Shown: positions 35,321-43,924, numbered from the stretch's first letter. The stretch is DNA of 64,000 nt from Natronococcus roseus (GCF_043677095.1 NZ_JBHLJR010000001.1:248001-312000), one strand, 5' to 3'. Translations and numbers: made by a program. Notes: generated from the sequence alone by a model not told the origin.

Positions 35321-35447
35321 TGAATATCCAGTAGCTAATAAATGTATTTCAATATCTCTGATTGTAGGCCGTTGCTACTAGTTAGATAGATCATAAATAC
35401 AACCGACAGTAAGAAAATCGAGAACCGGGAGTGGACGCGATCGTCGT

Positions 35448-38108
35448 CTACTCTTCGATCGTTCGTTGCCACTCCTGTACCTTCGAGAGCAGTTCTACGG
35501 GCGAGGTCTCGTTCACGTCGACGCTCTCGAGATCCTCGAGCACCCGCTCGGTTTCGGCGTCGAGCGCTCCCGCGTCGTCGTCCTCGGCATTCGATTTGGG
35601 CGATCCGCCGTCGGTGTTGGCCGCACCCCTGAACTGCCCGCTCGAGACGTCGAACACCGTCTGGACGGGCTCGCTCGATCCGCCGCCTTTCGCCTCGATC
35701 GCCTTCTCCTCGCGCAGGCGCTCGAGGACGTCACGGGAGCGGTCGACGACGGGTTCGGGGACGCCAGCCAGATCGGCGACGTGGATCCCGTAACTACGAT
35801 CGGTGGGGCCGTCGCGGACGGTCCGCAGGAAGGTGACGTCGCCGTCGCGCTCGTCGGCCGCGATGTGGACGTTGGCGACTCGCGGGAGTCGATCGGCCAG
35901 CCCCGTTAGTTCGTGGTAGTGGGTGGCGAAGAGCGTCTTCGCCCGCACCTCGTTGTGGAGGTACTCCGTGGCGGCCCAGGCGATCGAGATGCCGTCGTAG
36001 GTCGCGGTTCCGCGACCGACCTCGTCGAGGACGACCAGCGACTCCTCGGTAGCGGTGTGGAGGATGTTAGAAAGCTCGCTCATCTCGACCATGAACGTCG
36101 AGCGTCCCTGCGCGAGTTCGTCGAGCGCCCCGACGCGGGTGAAGATCCCGTCGACCAGGCCGATCTCGGCGCTCTTCGCGGGGACGAAGCTCCCGATCTG
36201 GGCCAGCAGGACGATGGCGGCGACCTGGCGCATGTACGTCGATTTGCCGGACATGTTGGGTCCGGTGACGACCAGAAAGCCCCGGTTATCGTCGAGGCGG
36301 ACGTCGTTGGGGACGAACTCGGTCGTCTGCTCGACGACGGGATGACGACCCTGCTCGATCTCGAGACGATCACCCTCGTGCAGCGCGGGGTTCACCCATC
36401 GGTTCTCCGCGGCGTGGGTCGCCAGGCTCGCCAGCGCGTCGACGGTCGCGAGCGCCCGGCCGACGTCCTGCAGGAGCTCGGCGCGCATAGCGACGTCCTC
36501 GCGGAGTTCCTCGAACAGCTCGTACTCGAGGTCGCCACGTCGCTCCTCCAGACGCAGCATCTCGCGTTCTTTCTCCTCGAGTTCGTCGGTCGTGAACCGC
36601 TTGGAGTTCTTCAGCGTCTTGATCTGCTCGTAGTGGTCCGGAACGCCGTCGGCCGCGGACTTGCCGACCTGGATGTAGTAGCCGTCGGTCTTGTTCCGGT
36701 CGACGGTGACGTGGCTCAAGCCGTGGCGGCGTTTCTCCCGGTCGGCGAGCCCCTCGAGCCACTCCCGGACCTCCTCGTGGCGCTCGATTACCTCGTCGAG
36801 TTCTTCGTCGTACCCGTACCGGAACAGTTCGCCCTGGGTTACCGTCGACGGGGGCTCGTCGGCGATGGCCTCCTCGATGGTCTCGCTCAGTTCGCGGGCA
36901 GCGTCTCGATCAGGACGCTCGAGAATTTCGGCGAGCGGCGAGTCGGCGAGGTCCGGGTTCGCGGCGACGACGTCGGCGACCGCCGGCAGCGCGGCCAGCG
37001 TCTCACGTACCGCGACCAGATCCCGCGCGTCGGCGCTGCCGTGGCTCGCCTTCGAGGCCAGCCGCGCCAGATCGTACGCCTCGCCGAGGACGTCCTGGAG
37101 CTCGTCGCGGGCCAGCGCCGCCGTCGACAGCGCGCCGACGCTCGCCTGGCGGCGCTCGAGGACCTCGAGCGACCGTCGCGGCCGCTGGAGCCACTCCTTG
37201 AGCAGGCGGCCGCCCGCGCTGGTCGCGGTGTGGTCGATCGTCGCGAACAGCGATCCCTCGCGCTCGCCCTGCATGGTTTCGGTCAGCTCGAGGTTGCGCT
37301 GGGTGGTCGCGTCGAGGGTGACGTGGTCGTCGCCGCGGTGGGCCTGGATGCGGGTCATCGAGGCCAGCACGCCCGCTCCCGTCTCCTCGACGTAGTCGAG
37401 GACGGCGCCCGCGGCCGCAACGGCGGACTCGCCGACGCCGAGGCGGTCGACGGTGCCGTCGCCGAACTGCTCGCGGACCGCGTGGCTCGCCCGCTTGGGC
37501 GCGAAGGCCTCGGTCTCGTGGAGGGTCAGCGTCGCCTCGAGGCGCTCGCGAACCAGTCCGAGCAGGTCGTCGTCGCTCCGGACCTCGGGGCCCGGCAGCA
37601 CCTCGACGGGGTCGAACCGGTACAGTTCCGTCAGCGCCTCGTCGGCGTCCTCGGCTTCGGCGACCAGAAACCGTCCGGTCGTCACGTCGGCGAACGCGAG
37701 GCCGTACGCGGGGTCGTCGCCGCGAGCGCTCGAGTCCGCGACGATCGCAGCCATGTACTGTGCGTCGGCGTCGCTGGTCTCGAGCAGGGTGCCGGGCGTG
37801 ACGACCCGGACGATCTCGCGGGCGTGGCCGGAGTCGGTCTCGTACTGGTCGGCGACGGCGACCCGGTAGCCGCGCTCGACGAGCGCCTTGAGGTAGGGCG
37901 TCAGATCGTCGAGCGGGACCCCCGCCATCGGGTACGACGAGCCGTGCGAGGACTTCTGGGACAGCTTGAGGTCCAGTTCGTCGGCGACGGTCTCGGCGTC
38001 CGCCGCGAAAAATTCGTAGAAGTCACCACACTGCATCGCCAGCAGGTCGGCCTCGGTCTCCTCCTTGAGCGAGAGAAACTCCCCCACGATCCCCGTCGCC
38101 TCGGTCAT
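35448..38108 (-). CDS. mutS: DNA mismatch repair protein MutS
   Basis: MutS binds mismatches and recruits MutL. The product is 886 residues from the ATG at 38108 (MTEATGIV). The mismatch-contacting Phe-x-Glu is in GDFYEFF at the N-terminus. The connector, lever and clamp domains follow. The ATPase has Walker A GPNMSGKSTYMRQ, VLDEVGRGTATYDG and ATHYHEL. Near the end an acidic low-complexity linker precedes the C-terminal helix pair. This is a MutS1-type repair protein. Together with mutL nearby it suggests a complete MutSL pathway, which haloarchaea are thought to have acquired from bacteria. Confidence 0.96.
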   Translation of the reverse strand: MTEATGIVGEFLSLKEETEADLLAMQCGDFYEFFAADAETVADELDLKLSQKSSHGSSYPMAGVPLDDLTPYLKALVERGYRVAVADQYETDSGHAREIVRVVTPGTLLETSDADAQYMAAIVADSSARGDDPAYGLAFADVTTGRFLVAEAEDADEALTELYRFDPVEVLPGPEVRSDDDLLGLVRERLEATLTLHETEAFAPKRASHAVREQFGDGTVDRLGVGESAVAAAGAVLDYVEETGAGVLASMTRIQAHRGDDHVTLDATTQRNLELTETMQGEREGSLFATIDHTATSAGGRLLKEWLQRPRRSLEVLERRQASVGALSTAALARDELQDVLGEAYDLARLASKASHGSADARDLVAVRETLAALPAVADVVAANPDLADSPLAEILERPDRDAARELSETIEEAIADEPPSTVTQGELFRYGYDEELDEVIERHEEVREWLEGLADREKRRHGLSHVTVDRNKTDGYYIQVGKSAADGVPDHYEQIKTLKNSKRFTTDELEEKEREMLRLEERRGDLEYELFEELREDVAMRAELLQDVGRALATVDALASLATHAAENRWVNPALHEGDRLEIEQGRHPVVEQTTEFVPNDVRLDDNRGFLVVTGPNMSGKSTYMRQVAAIVLLAQIGSFVPAKSAEIGLVDGIFTRVGALDELAQGRSTFMVEMSELSNILHTATEESLVVLDEVGRGTATYDGISIAWAATEYLHNEVRAKTLFATHYHELTGLADRLPRVANVHIAADERDGDVTFLRTVRDGPTDRSYGIHVADLAGVPEPVVDRSRDVLERLREEKAIEAKGGGSSEPVQTVFDVSSGQFRGAANTDGGSPKSNAEDDDAGALDAETERVLEDLESVDVNETSPVELLSKVQEWQRTIEE

Positions 38109-38250
38109 ACGCGGAGCCTGGCTCTCCACCGCAAAAACCCTGCGGGATCCGCGGCGAAAGTGATCGCCGACCGTGGTGAGTCGATGACTGTCACGGCCGT
38201 CGCTACGGAGGTCTATTAGGTTCCCTGACGTACGATATCACGCTTCGCCA

Positions 38251-39057
38251 ATGGCTGTTCCCGACCACCGCGTACTGGTGCCGGTCGACGTCCTCGGCGG
38301 CGAAAGCGTCCCGCAGACGGTGATCGACGTGCTCGCGTCGGTTCCGGTCGTCCTGTTGGGCTACCGCGAACTCCCCGAACAGACCGGGACCGACCAGGCC
38401 CGCGACCGGTACGGCTCGCGCGTCCGCGCCGAACTCGACGAGCTTCACGCCGTCTTCGAGGACGCCGGCTGTCTCGAGGTCTCGTCGAGGAGCGTCTTTA
38501 CCCACGATCGGTTGAAGACCTTCGAGCGCGTCGCCGTCGAAACCGACTGCGACGCGATCCTGCTGGTCAACCCCGCCCCGGTTCTCGAGCGAGTGCTCGT
38601 TGCGGTCCGGGGCGACGTCAACCTCGAGTACATCGCCCGGTTTCTGGGTGCGGTGCTCGCGAACACCGACCTCGAGGTGACGTTCCTCCACGTCGCCGAC
38701 GAAGACGAGCGAACGCGTCGGACCGAACTCCTCGAGGTCGCCGTCGACGAACTCGCCGCCACCGGCGTCGCCCGCGAGCGGATCGACACCTCCCTCGTCG
38801 TGGACGGCTCGCCGACGCGGGCGATCCTCGAGACCGCGGCCGATCACAACCTACTCGTCGTCGGCGAGAGCCGGCCGTCGGTTCGTCGGTACGTCTTCAA
38901 GGACCGAGCGAAGAGACTGGCCAGGGAAACCGTCGATCCGGTGCTCGTGATTCGCGGCGAGTACCTCGAGGGAACGGAGGGAGCGGGGGACGGAGACGCG
39001 GCTGACGACGAGTCCGCCTCGACGGACGACGCTGACGGGTCCGACGAGTCCCTCTGA
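38251..39057 (+). CDS. Universal stress protein, two-domain
   Basis: A 268-residue protein with a degenerate N-terminal Usp domain (VLVPVDVLGGE, then VVLLGYRELPEQ) and a second one (VLVAVRGDVNLEYI...NLLVVGESRPSVRRYVFKDRA). A 30-residue acidic Ser/Asp tail is added. Usp proteins bind ATP or act under stress, but the role here is unknown. It is divergent from mutS and is the full-length paralogue of the truncated gene next door (39086-39709), which lets the truncation be recognised. Confidence 0.85.
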   Translation: MAVPDHRVLVPVDVLGGESVPQTVIDVLASVPVVLLGYRELPEQTGTDQARDRYGSRVRAELDELHAVFEDAGCLEVSSRSVFTHDRLKTFERVAVETDCDAILLVNPAPVLERVLVAVRGDVNLEYIARFLGAVLANTDLEVTFLHVADEDERTRRTELLEVAVDELAATGVARERIDTSLVVDGSPTRAILETAADHNLLVVGESRPSVRRYVFKDRAKRLARETVDPVLVIRGEYLEGTEGAGDGDAADDESASTDDADGSDESL

Positions 39058-39085
39058 TCCGGCTCGAGCCCGCGTCCAAATCCGG

Positions 39086-39709
39086 TTACCCCTCGTTTTC
39101 GGACCCGCCCTCCTCGACGTTCCGAACGACGAGCACCGGACCGACCGACTCGGCCGCGACGCGTTCGGCGTCCTCGCCGAAGGCGAGCGTCAGCAGCGAC
39201 GGCGCCCGCTCGCCCATCACGACGGCGTCGTGGCCGACCGTCGCCTCGAGGAGCGCCTCGAGCGGCGGTTCGTCGACCGCGAGTTCGGTTCGAACGTCGA
39301 TGCCGCGATCGGCGAGGGGAGCTGCGGCCGTCTCGAGCAGTTCGCGACCCGCGGGTTCGTCGTCGGCCGCCAGAAAGAGCGTGACGTCGATCTCCCGCTC
39401 GCCGATCAGTCCCGCGACGAACGAGACGATCCGCTCGACGGCGACGTCGCCCGTCAGGGCCACGAGCAGCCGATCGATCGGGCCGGTCGCGCCCGGAATC
39501 GCGTACGCCCCGGATCTCGTCTCCGCTGCGATTCGATCGAACGTCTGCTTCCGGTCGTGTGTGAACACGAGGCGGTAGTCGGCGGTTCCCTCGTCCGCCC
39601 CGAACTCCGCCGCCAGATCCTCGAGCGCGCCGGTGGCGCGCGCCTCGTACTGGAGCCGCGCCTGATCGGGCGTCGTCTGCTCGGGCAGGGCGTGATGGAT
39701 CGACGAAAA
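39086..39709 (-). pseudogene. Universal stress protein, 5' end lost
   Basis: This frame encodes the Usp core (FTHDRKQTFDRIAAET, DRLLVALTGDVAVERI, DAVVMGERAPSLLTLAFG) and aligns with the intact neighbour at 38251. Homology continues upstream of any obvious start: LPEQTTPDQARLQYEARA (about 39640-39690) matches LPEQTGTDQARDRY at about residue 43 of the neighbour. The ~40 preceding residues are missing, and an in-frame TGA occurs at 39710-39712, where IS-derived sequence begins. A GTG at 39568 could still start a shortened protein. The loss matches insertion and deletion at this site. Confidence 0.75.
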
Positions 39710-39712
39710 TCA

Positions 39713-39823
39713 CATCAACCTATCCAGCCTCGTGAGAGCTTGTATCGACGAACGTATGGAATCCAGTTCCGCCGATTAGCGGCGGCTGCGAAATCAAGTG
39801 ACGCGATTCACACCCGCCGTGAA
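39713..39823 (-). mobile_element. IS200/IS605-type remnant, distal half
   Basis: Read on the minus strand, 39790-39820 is GGCGGGTGTGAATCGCGTCA followed by CTTGA, nearly identical to the left-end region of the TnpB element at about 45480-45503 (CGTGAATCGCGTCACTTGAC). It is the continuation of the left end seen at 43016-43050 and has been split off by the 3.2-kb transposon. Sequence from 39713 to about 39785 runs to the truncated Usp gene and may include a short right end (CGAGGCTGGATAGG on the minus strand). Confidence 0.6.
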
Positions 39824-39836
39824 CAGTAGTTGCGAA
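39824..39836 (+). repeat. Left terminal inverted repeat
   Basis: CAGTAGTTGCGAA; complementary to the right end except at one position. A shorter internal copy of the outermost nine bases occurs at 40484-40492 in right-end orientation. Confidence 0.75.
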
Positions 39837-39925
39837 TGCCAAAATCTGTGCATTGCTTATTTTCACATCACTTCGGTGAATCGGCTGCTCAGTACAGGTC
39901 AAGCAGCCATCACTCAATAGAACGA

Positions 39926-40369
39926 CTATCTGAACCGTTCGATGAGATTAATCGAACCGGGATAAGACCATGCTGACCCGGACGCCGCTTTCTGTGTAGC
40001 AATGACAGCAAATCCGAATGTAGCGAAAACCGCGACCACCAGTGCAAGTAGCAAGGGAATTCCAATGAAGGTAAACACTGTATCGAGGGGTGACGGTACC
40101 GCCAACAGTTCAGTCGGCTCACCGTTGATTGTTACTTCGTCGGCACCAAGGAAGCCTGTCACGAACGCAGCAACTGCCAGAACAATAACGGAGATATGCC
40201 AATTAATCGCGTTTCGGGCGTTCTCTCTCGTAAATTCGTGATCTGAGATGGCATACATGATGGCAGGGCCGACGAAACTGGTGAAAAGCGCCAATACGTG
40301 GACGAAAATCCCACCCAAAGAACGATTCTCGGCTTGATCAGAGCCAGACTGTATTGCTGTGGAGGACAT
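39926..40369 (-). CDS. DUF4870 membrane protein (transposon passenger)
   Basis: A 147-residue membrane protein. GGIFVHVLALFTSFVGPAIMYAI, then ENARNAINWHISVIV and later hydrophobic helices match the DUF4870 pattern of three to four membrane segments with a conserved Asn-rich loop. A promoter-like AAATATATATGG lies about 35 bases upstream of the ATG. Codon use is visibly more AT-rich than in the surrounding core genes, consistent with foreign origin. The role of DUF4870 is unknown; a function for the element, such as envelope modification, would be speculation. Confidence 0.75.
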   Translation of the reverse strand: MSSTAIQSGSDQAENRSLGGIFVHVLALFTSFVGPAIMYAISDHEFTRENARNAINWHISVIVLAVAAFVTGFLGADEVTINGEPTELLAVPSPLDTVFTFIGIPLLLALVVAVFATFGFAVIATQKAASGSAWSYPGSINLIERFR

Positions 40370-40557
40370 TATATTTCAATAGTTAGCTTCGTTCCATATA
40401 TATTTTCTTTGCTTAGTTTGCATCTGTAGGTAACGACTCGACCGGTTCGTATTCACGGCCCGAATTGAATAAAACCGCACTACCAACTACTGATACGCGT
40501 CTGATCCCACGGAAGCCACTTGGCCGGTGGGGTGCTATTTTTGAGTTACGTATTCAG

Positions 40558-41013
40558 TCATCGTTGCAGGTTAACGAAGCGACCGTACCTGCGGAGGAGT
40601 TCTCGAGAGTTGGCGTCTTCCGACGGAGACCTTAACTCAACCTCGTTTTCCCCCACCCATTTCACCAAGTCGGCAACCTGGTCGTGGAACTTCCGTTGTA
40701 ACCGCTTGATAGTTCGATGTTTCTCGGTGATTCCGGCGTGATCCAGTCGAAGACGAAGCTCTGCGCCCGCCTCGGTGAAGACGTATGCGTGAGTTGTCCC
40801 TCTTCCCTCGATTCGTTCTCGTTCAAACAGCCCCTCGGCTTCACCCTCTTGCAACCGGTTCGAGACGGTTGTCCTGCTAATTTCGAGTTCATTGGCCAAT
40901 TCCGTGTACTGCGAGCCCTCGGGGTGAATTTCGCAGAGTAACCCGATTGCCCCCTTACGCCCGAGGAACTCCGCTACTGACGAGTTCGTGGCCGAGTGTG
41001 GTTCTCTTCCCAT
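40558..41013 (-). CDS. Winged-helix regulator (transposon passenger)
   Basis: A 151-residue protein whose residues 20-80 form a winged helix (GAIGLLCEIHPEGSQYTELANELEISRTTVSNRLQEGEAEGLFERERI). The rest is helical and charged, probably a dimerisation region. It is transcribed away from the transposase gene. An inverted repeat AGTAC-N5-GTACT lies 11 bases upstream of its ATG, and a CAAGTATTAGT element appears in both divergent promoters, so autoregulation and control of the transposase are plausible. Confidence 0.75.
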   Translation of the reverse strand: MGREPHSATNSSVAEFLGRKGAIGLLCEIHPEGSQYTELANELEISRTTVSNRLQEGEAEGLFERERIEGRGTTHAYVFTEAGAELRLRLDHAGITEKHRTIKRLQRKFHDQVADLVKWVGENEVELRSPSEDANSRELLRRYGRFVNLQR

Positions 41014-41023
41014 TCCACTAATA

Positions 41024-41054
41024 AGTACAGTATGTACTATACTAATACTTGTGG
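41024..41054. promoter_or_regulatory. Operator/promoter of the winged-helix gene
   Basis: AGTAC (41024-41028) and GTACT (41034-41038) form an inverted repeat. On the minus strand CCACAAGTATTAGT (41041-41054) lies about 28-41 bases upstream of the regulator ATG and shares CAAGTATTAGT with the transposase promoter. Confidence 0.5.
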
Positions 41055-41167
41055 TTAACTGGAGGTGGAGAGGTTTCAGAACCCGACTTTGGCGAAGATC
41101 GCAATAGACACTCCATAGATACGATATACAATCCGTAAAAATACGGAAGCCCGGAAGCTACACACCC

Positions 41168-41192
41168 AAGTATTAGTCCAATATGGACTAAT
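41168..41192. promoter_or_regulatory. Operator/promoter of the transposase gene
   Basis: CAAGTATTAGT (41168-41178) overlaps a perfect inverted repeat, ATTAGTCCA (41172-41180) and TGGACTAAT (41184-41192), separated by ATA. It sits 10-34 bases upstream of the transposase ATG, where it could cover the TATA box and block transcription when bound. Confidence 0.55.
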
Positions 41193-41201
41193 CATCATCA
41201 C

Positions 41202-42818
41202 ATGTCGTCGTTACAACCTCATGTTTCGGACGCAGTTGATGCCCTCTACGAGCAGGCCATAGAACAGGTTGAGCGGGGACACAACGCTTTCACAGTCGCC
41301 TGCACCCTCACCCCGGAAAACCTCCACGAATTCGACGACGCGCGAGCTGGCTGGCACCACCAGTATGGCCTCGACTCACACTTTCGCGCGATGGTACTGC
41401 GGGAACTCTGGGACTACGGATGGCAAGACCTCCACAGGACGCTATCCAAACACGATCGCGCTCGGACGATTGGCTACGACCCGGAAAAGATCCCGGAAGG
41501 CAAGGACGCCCCGCACCGAACCACCCTCTCCCGGGCGTGGAACAACTATCTCGGGGACGATGTCAAACAGGTCGTTGAGGATCTGTGCGGGCACATACGC
41601 GATTTCGCTCGTGAAACCGGAAACCTACTTGGAAGTCAGACCCTCAGCGTCGAGGACAAGGAGGACGTATCGCCACGAACCGAGTACCGCGTCAAGCGAA
41701 GAACAGCTCACGAGGCGGCCGACCAGTTCCGTGAGGTGTTCTACGATAAGATCGACCTTGGACTCCCCGAAGGAGCTGCGTACACCAAAGAGGATCTACT
41801 CGATCTCTTTCTCCATATGGCCTTTTCCAACGACTTCGCCAACAACGGCGCGAAGACGTGGCGCGAAGAGGTGGATGACGAGTCCACCGCCCCCAGCGGT
41901 GAAACACTCCGCAACTACATCGGGATTTTCGACGAGCTTGATGATGGCAAGGTGTCCGAAATGTTCGACGCCCTCTCGGACATTCTGTGGAAGATGGCCG
42001 ACCGTCGGGGCTATCTCGACGGCTTCGTCGATGTGGCAATTGACGGGCACAACTGGTTGTACTATGGCGACTCGGAGACGCCGCGCATCTCGTCGGTCAA
42101 CCCTGATCGCGGCACGAACAAGGCATACCAGTTCCTCACGTTGAGCGTGGTCGGAGACGAAGGCGAGAAGTTCACCCTTGCTGTTCGACAAGTGACCTCG
42201 AAGCAGGAGAAGCTCGAAGCAGTGAAAGCGATGGTGAAGATAGCAGACGAGCGGGTATTCATTCGAGACGCGATCTTGGATCGAGGGTTTGCCGAAGTCC
42301 TGTTCGCGCAGGCGTTGCTCGAGACCGGGGTTAACTTCGTGATTCGCGCCCGTCGAAACTCGAAGACGAAGTCGATGTGGATGGAGTCAAAAGACGGTGT
42401 GAACGTCGAACACGGTGTGACCATGTCTCGGTCACGACCACCATACGAGTCGGTTACAATCACGCGTCTCGTCTTGCCGGCGCGGGAGCGGGTTGATTAC
42501 GAGTACATCACGTTTATCACGAATCGAGAGCTAACGCGGCGACAAGCACGGCGAATCGGCAAGTCCTACGAGCGTCGATGGGGAATCGAAACAAGCTATC
42601 GGGTTACGCAGGATTTCTTACCAAGGACAGCCTCTACAGACTTCGCGTTACGCCAGTTCTACTATCGGCTCTCGGTGCTGCTGTACAATATTTGGGTGCT
42701 GGTGAACGCCGTCGTGGAGAAGAGCATCGATCATCCGTCTGACGCCTCGCCACCGGTGACGGCGAAGTACCTCTTAGTGGTGCTTCGGAACAAGCACGGC
42801 GATCAAAGCGTCACTTGA
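41202..42818 (+). CDS. DDE transposase, IS4-like
   Basis: A 538-residue transposase with a DDE triad: Asp281 in FVDVAIDGHNW, Asp360 in FIRDAILDRGF and Glu463 in the YERRWGIETSYR signature, which is the Y-x2-R-x3-E-x2-YR variant of IS4-type enzymes. The N-terminal ~270 residues are helical and probably bind the element ends. It is longer than typical ISH3-type transposases, so its exact IS family is left open. It appears intact, with no frameshift or internal stop, so the element could still be active. Confidence 0.9.
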   Translation: MSSLQPHVSDAVDALYEQAIEQVERGHNAFTVACTLTPENLHEFDDARAGWHHQYGLDSHFRAMVLRELWDYGWQDLHRTLSKHDRARTIGYDPEKIPEGKDAPHRTTLSRAWNNYLGDDVKQVVEDLCGHIRDFARETGNLLGSQTLSVEDKEDVSPRTEYRVKRRTAHEAADQFREVFYDKIDLGLPEGAAYTKEDLLDLFLHMAFSNDFANNGAKTWREEVDDESTAPSGETLRNYIGIFDELDDGKVSEMFDALSDILWKMADRRGYLDGFVDVAIDGHNWLYYGDSETPRISSVNPDRGTNKAYQFLTLSVVGDEGEKFTLAVRQVTSKQEKLEAVKAMVKIADERVFIRDAILDRGFAEVLFAQALLETGVNFVIRARRNSKTKSMWMESKDGVNVEHGVTMSRSRPPYESVTITRLVLPARERVDYEYITFITNRELTRRQARRIGKSYERRWGIETSYRVTQDFLPRTASTDFALRQFYYRLSVLLYNIWVLVNAVVEKSIDHPSDASPPVTAKYLLVVLRNKHGDQSVT

Positions 42819-43002
42819 CGGCTGCGTGGTCGGGTTCGCCTGCGATCGTAGTGACAACTGATTTTTGAAAGCGGATTTTCGCGCCGTTTACGCCGTCGAC
42901 GCGCTGTGACGTGTCAGGAACCACACTCTAACTTTTAGTTCTGTAATATGTGGTGTTTCATCAATTAGGCAATCACTTCTCCAATTCCTGTCCAATGCAC
43001 AC

Positions 43003-43015
43003 TTCCCAACTACTG
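43003..43015 (-). repeat. Right terminal inverted repeat
   Basis: TTCCCAACTACTG on the plus strand; complementary to 39824-39836 at 12 of 13 positions. Confidence 0.75.
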
Positions 43016-43050
43016 TGAACGGCGGGATTCTCTCGCTGTTTAAAGATAGA
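43016..43050 (-). mobile_element. IS200/IS605-type left-end remnant
   Basis: On the minus strand this reads TCTATCTTTAAACAGCGAGA followed by GAATCCCGCCGTTCAC. It matches the start of the TnpB element at 45390-45425 almost base for base. It ends the permease reading frame with a TAA (43040-43042). The continuation of the same end is found 3.2 kb away at 39790-39823, on the other side of the DDE transposon. Confidence 0.7.
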
Positions 43051-43450
43051 ACGCCGTCGCGAACACCAGTCCGAACCACAGCGAGAGACCGACGACGGCT
43101 CCGGCGAGGGTGCCGAGCCCGCGGGAGATGAAGTAGTACCCCCCGCCGCTTTTCGGCATCGCCGTCGCGAGTTCGGATGCCGGTAGCGTGACCAGCAGGG
43201 CGACAACCGCCCCGATAGCGAAGGAGGCTGCCGCGGCGGGGCCCGCACGGCCTGCCGCCAGCCCGGGAAAGACGAAGATTCCGGCGCCGATCATCGTCCC
43301 GATACCGATCGCCAGCCCGCCGGAGAGGCCGAGGGTGCGCTCGAGTTCGGCGTCGTCGGTGATCGTCGCCTCGTCGGTCTCGATCGCCGGTTCGGCCTGT
43401 GGCGACTCGCCCTCGATGTTCGTTCCCCCGGGCGGCGGCGGGTCGTCCAT
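43040..43450 (-). pseudogene. APC-family amino-acid permease, 3' end lost
   Basis: The frame from the ATG at 43450 encodes an acidic N-terminus and the first three membrane helices of an APC permease: LGLSGGLAIGIGTMIGAGIFVFPGLAAG, then AVVALLVTLPASELATAMPKSGGGYYFISRGLG. These are the canonical helix-1 and helix-2 motifs. After GLVFATAFYL the frame meets a TAA inside IS605-type sequence, leaving 136 of the expected 450-750 residues. The transporter cannot be functional. The missing part is not found elsewhere in the window. Confidence 0.85.
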
Positions 43451-43486
43451 ACGGGAAGTAACCCTAGCGGGGCGTATATTTCTACA

Positions 43487-43887
43487 GGCGGAGCAGGCCG
43501 ACAGTGTGAACGTTGCCAAGCAAGGCGCGAAGAAACTCGATTGGAATGTGCCTGCTCTCAACAGCCTTCCCGTTGTTCGGAAGGTGCGACGTTCACAAGA
43601 GCGAAGCTCTTGTGCAGCCCGCAAAGTCGCTACGCGACTTTGAGACGGCAGACATCGGGGGCCGTGGACGCCTCGACCGTGACCCACGACACCGTTCGAG
43701 GGTATCAGACCGATGGTGTCGTGGGAGTGTCCGACTAATCCACGGGAAGCCTCGGGGTCGTACGGAAGATCTTCGATCTTCCGTGACTGAGCGGAGCAAA
43801 GCTCCGCGAGGTCCGCGAGACTGAAGGTCTCGCTCGATAACGAGAGAGCTTTGCTCTCTCGAACCACTTGACCCCGAGGCGGTTCAC
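43487..43887 (+). mobile_element. Orphan IS200/IS605-type right end with tnpB tail
   Basis: A plus-strand stretch beginning about 43487 encodes ADSVNVAKQGAKKLDW, reminiscent of the TnpB RuvC-III motif (ADxNAAKNI), but without the rest of the gene. It ends with a right-end structure like that of the TnpB element: CACGGGAAGCCTCGGGG (43741-43757) pairs with CCCCGAGGC (43872-43880), and the element ends GGTTCAC at 43887. Between the outer arms are four small hairpins (for example CGGAAGAT-CTTCG-ATCTTCCG). Two more hairpins lie at 43592-43650. It is a decayed element, possibly still encoding an omega-RNA-like transcript. Confidence 0.6.
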
Positions 43888-43924
43888 TCCGAACGGTCGC
43901 TCGACTCGACGGCGGAGCGTCGGT

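Larger units (their letters stand above)
39824..43015. mobile_element. DDE transposon with passenger genes, ~3.2 kb
   Basis: The element is bounded by terminal inverted repeats, CAGTAGTTGCGAA (39824-39836) and TTCCCAACTACTG (43003-43015), 12 of 13 positions complementary, with a further TGTGCATTG shared just inside. Flanks carry GTGAAC on both sides (39819-39824 and 43015-43020), giving a 6-bp duplication if the repeat starts at AGTAG, or TGAA (4 bp) if it starts at CAGTAG. Removing the element restores a perfect palindrome, CCCGCC-GTGAAC-GGCGGG, in the host IS605-type end. Inside are a DUF4870 gene, a winged-helix regulator and a DDE transposase. Confidence 0.75.

Noticed and set aside
35913..38219. 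768-residue frame antisense to mutS
   Set aside because: Shadow of the MutS gene, which carries all expected motifs.
43188..43643. Plus-strand frame over the permease N-terminus
   Set aside because: The minus strand encodes clear APC motifs. Only the last part of the plus frame (after about 43487) may derive from tnpB.
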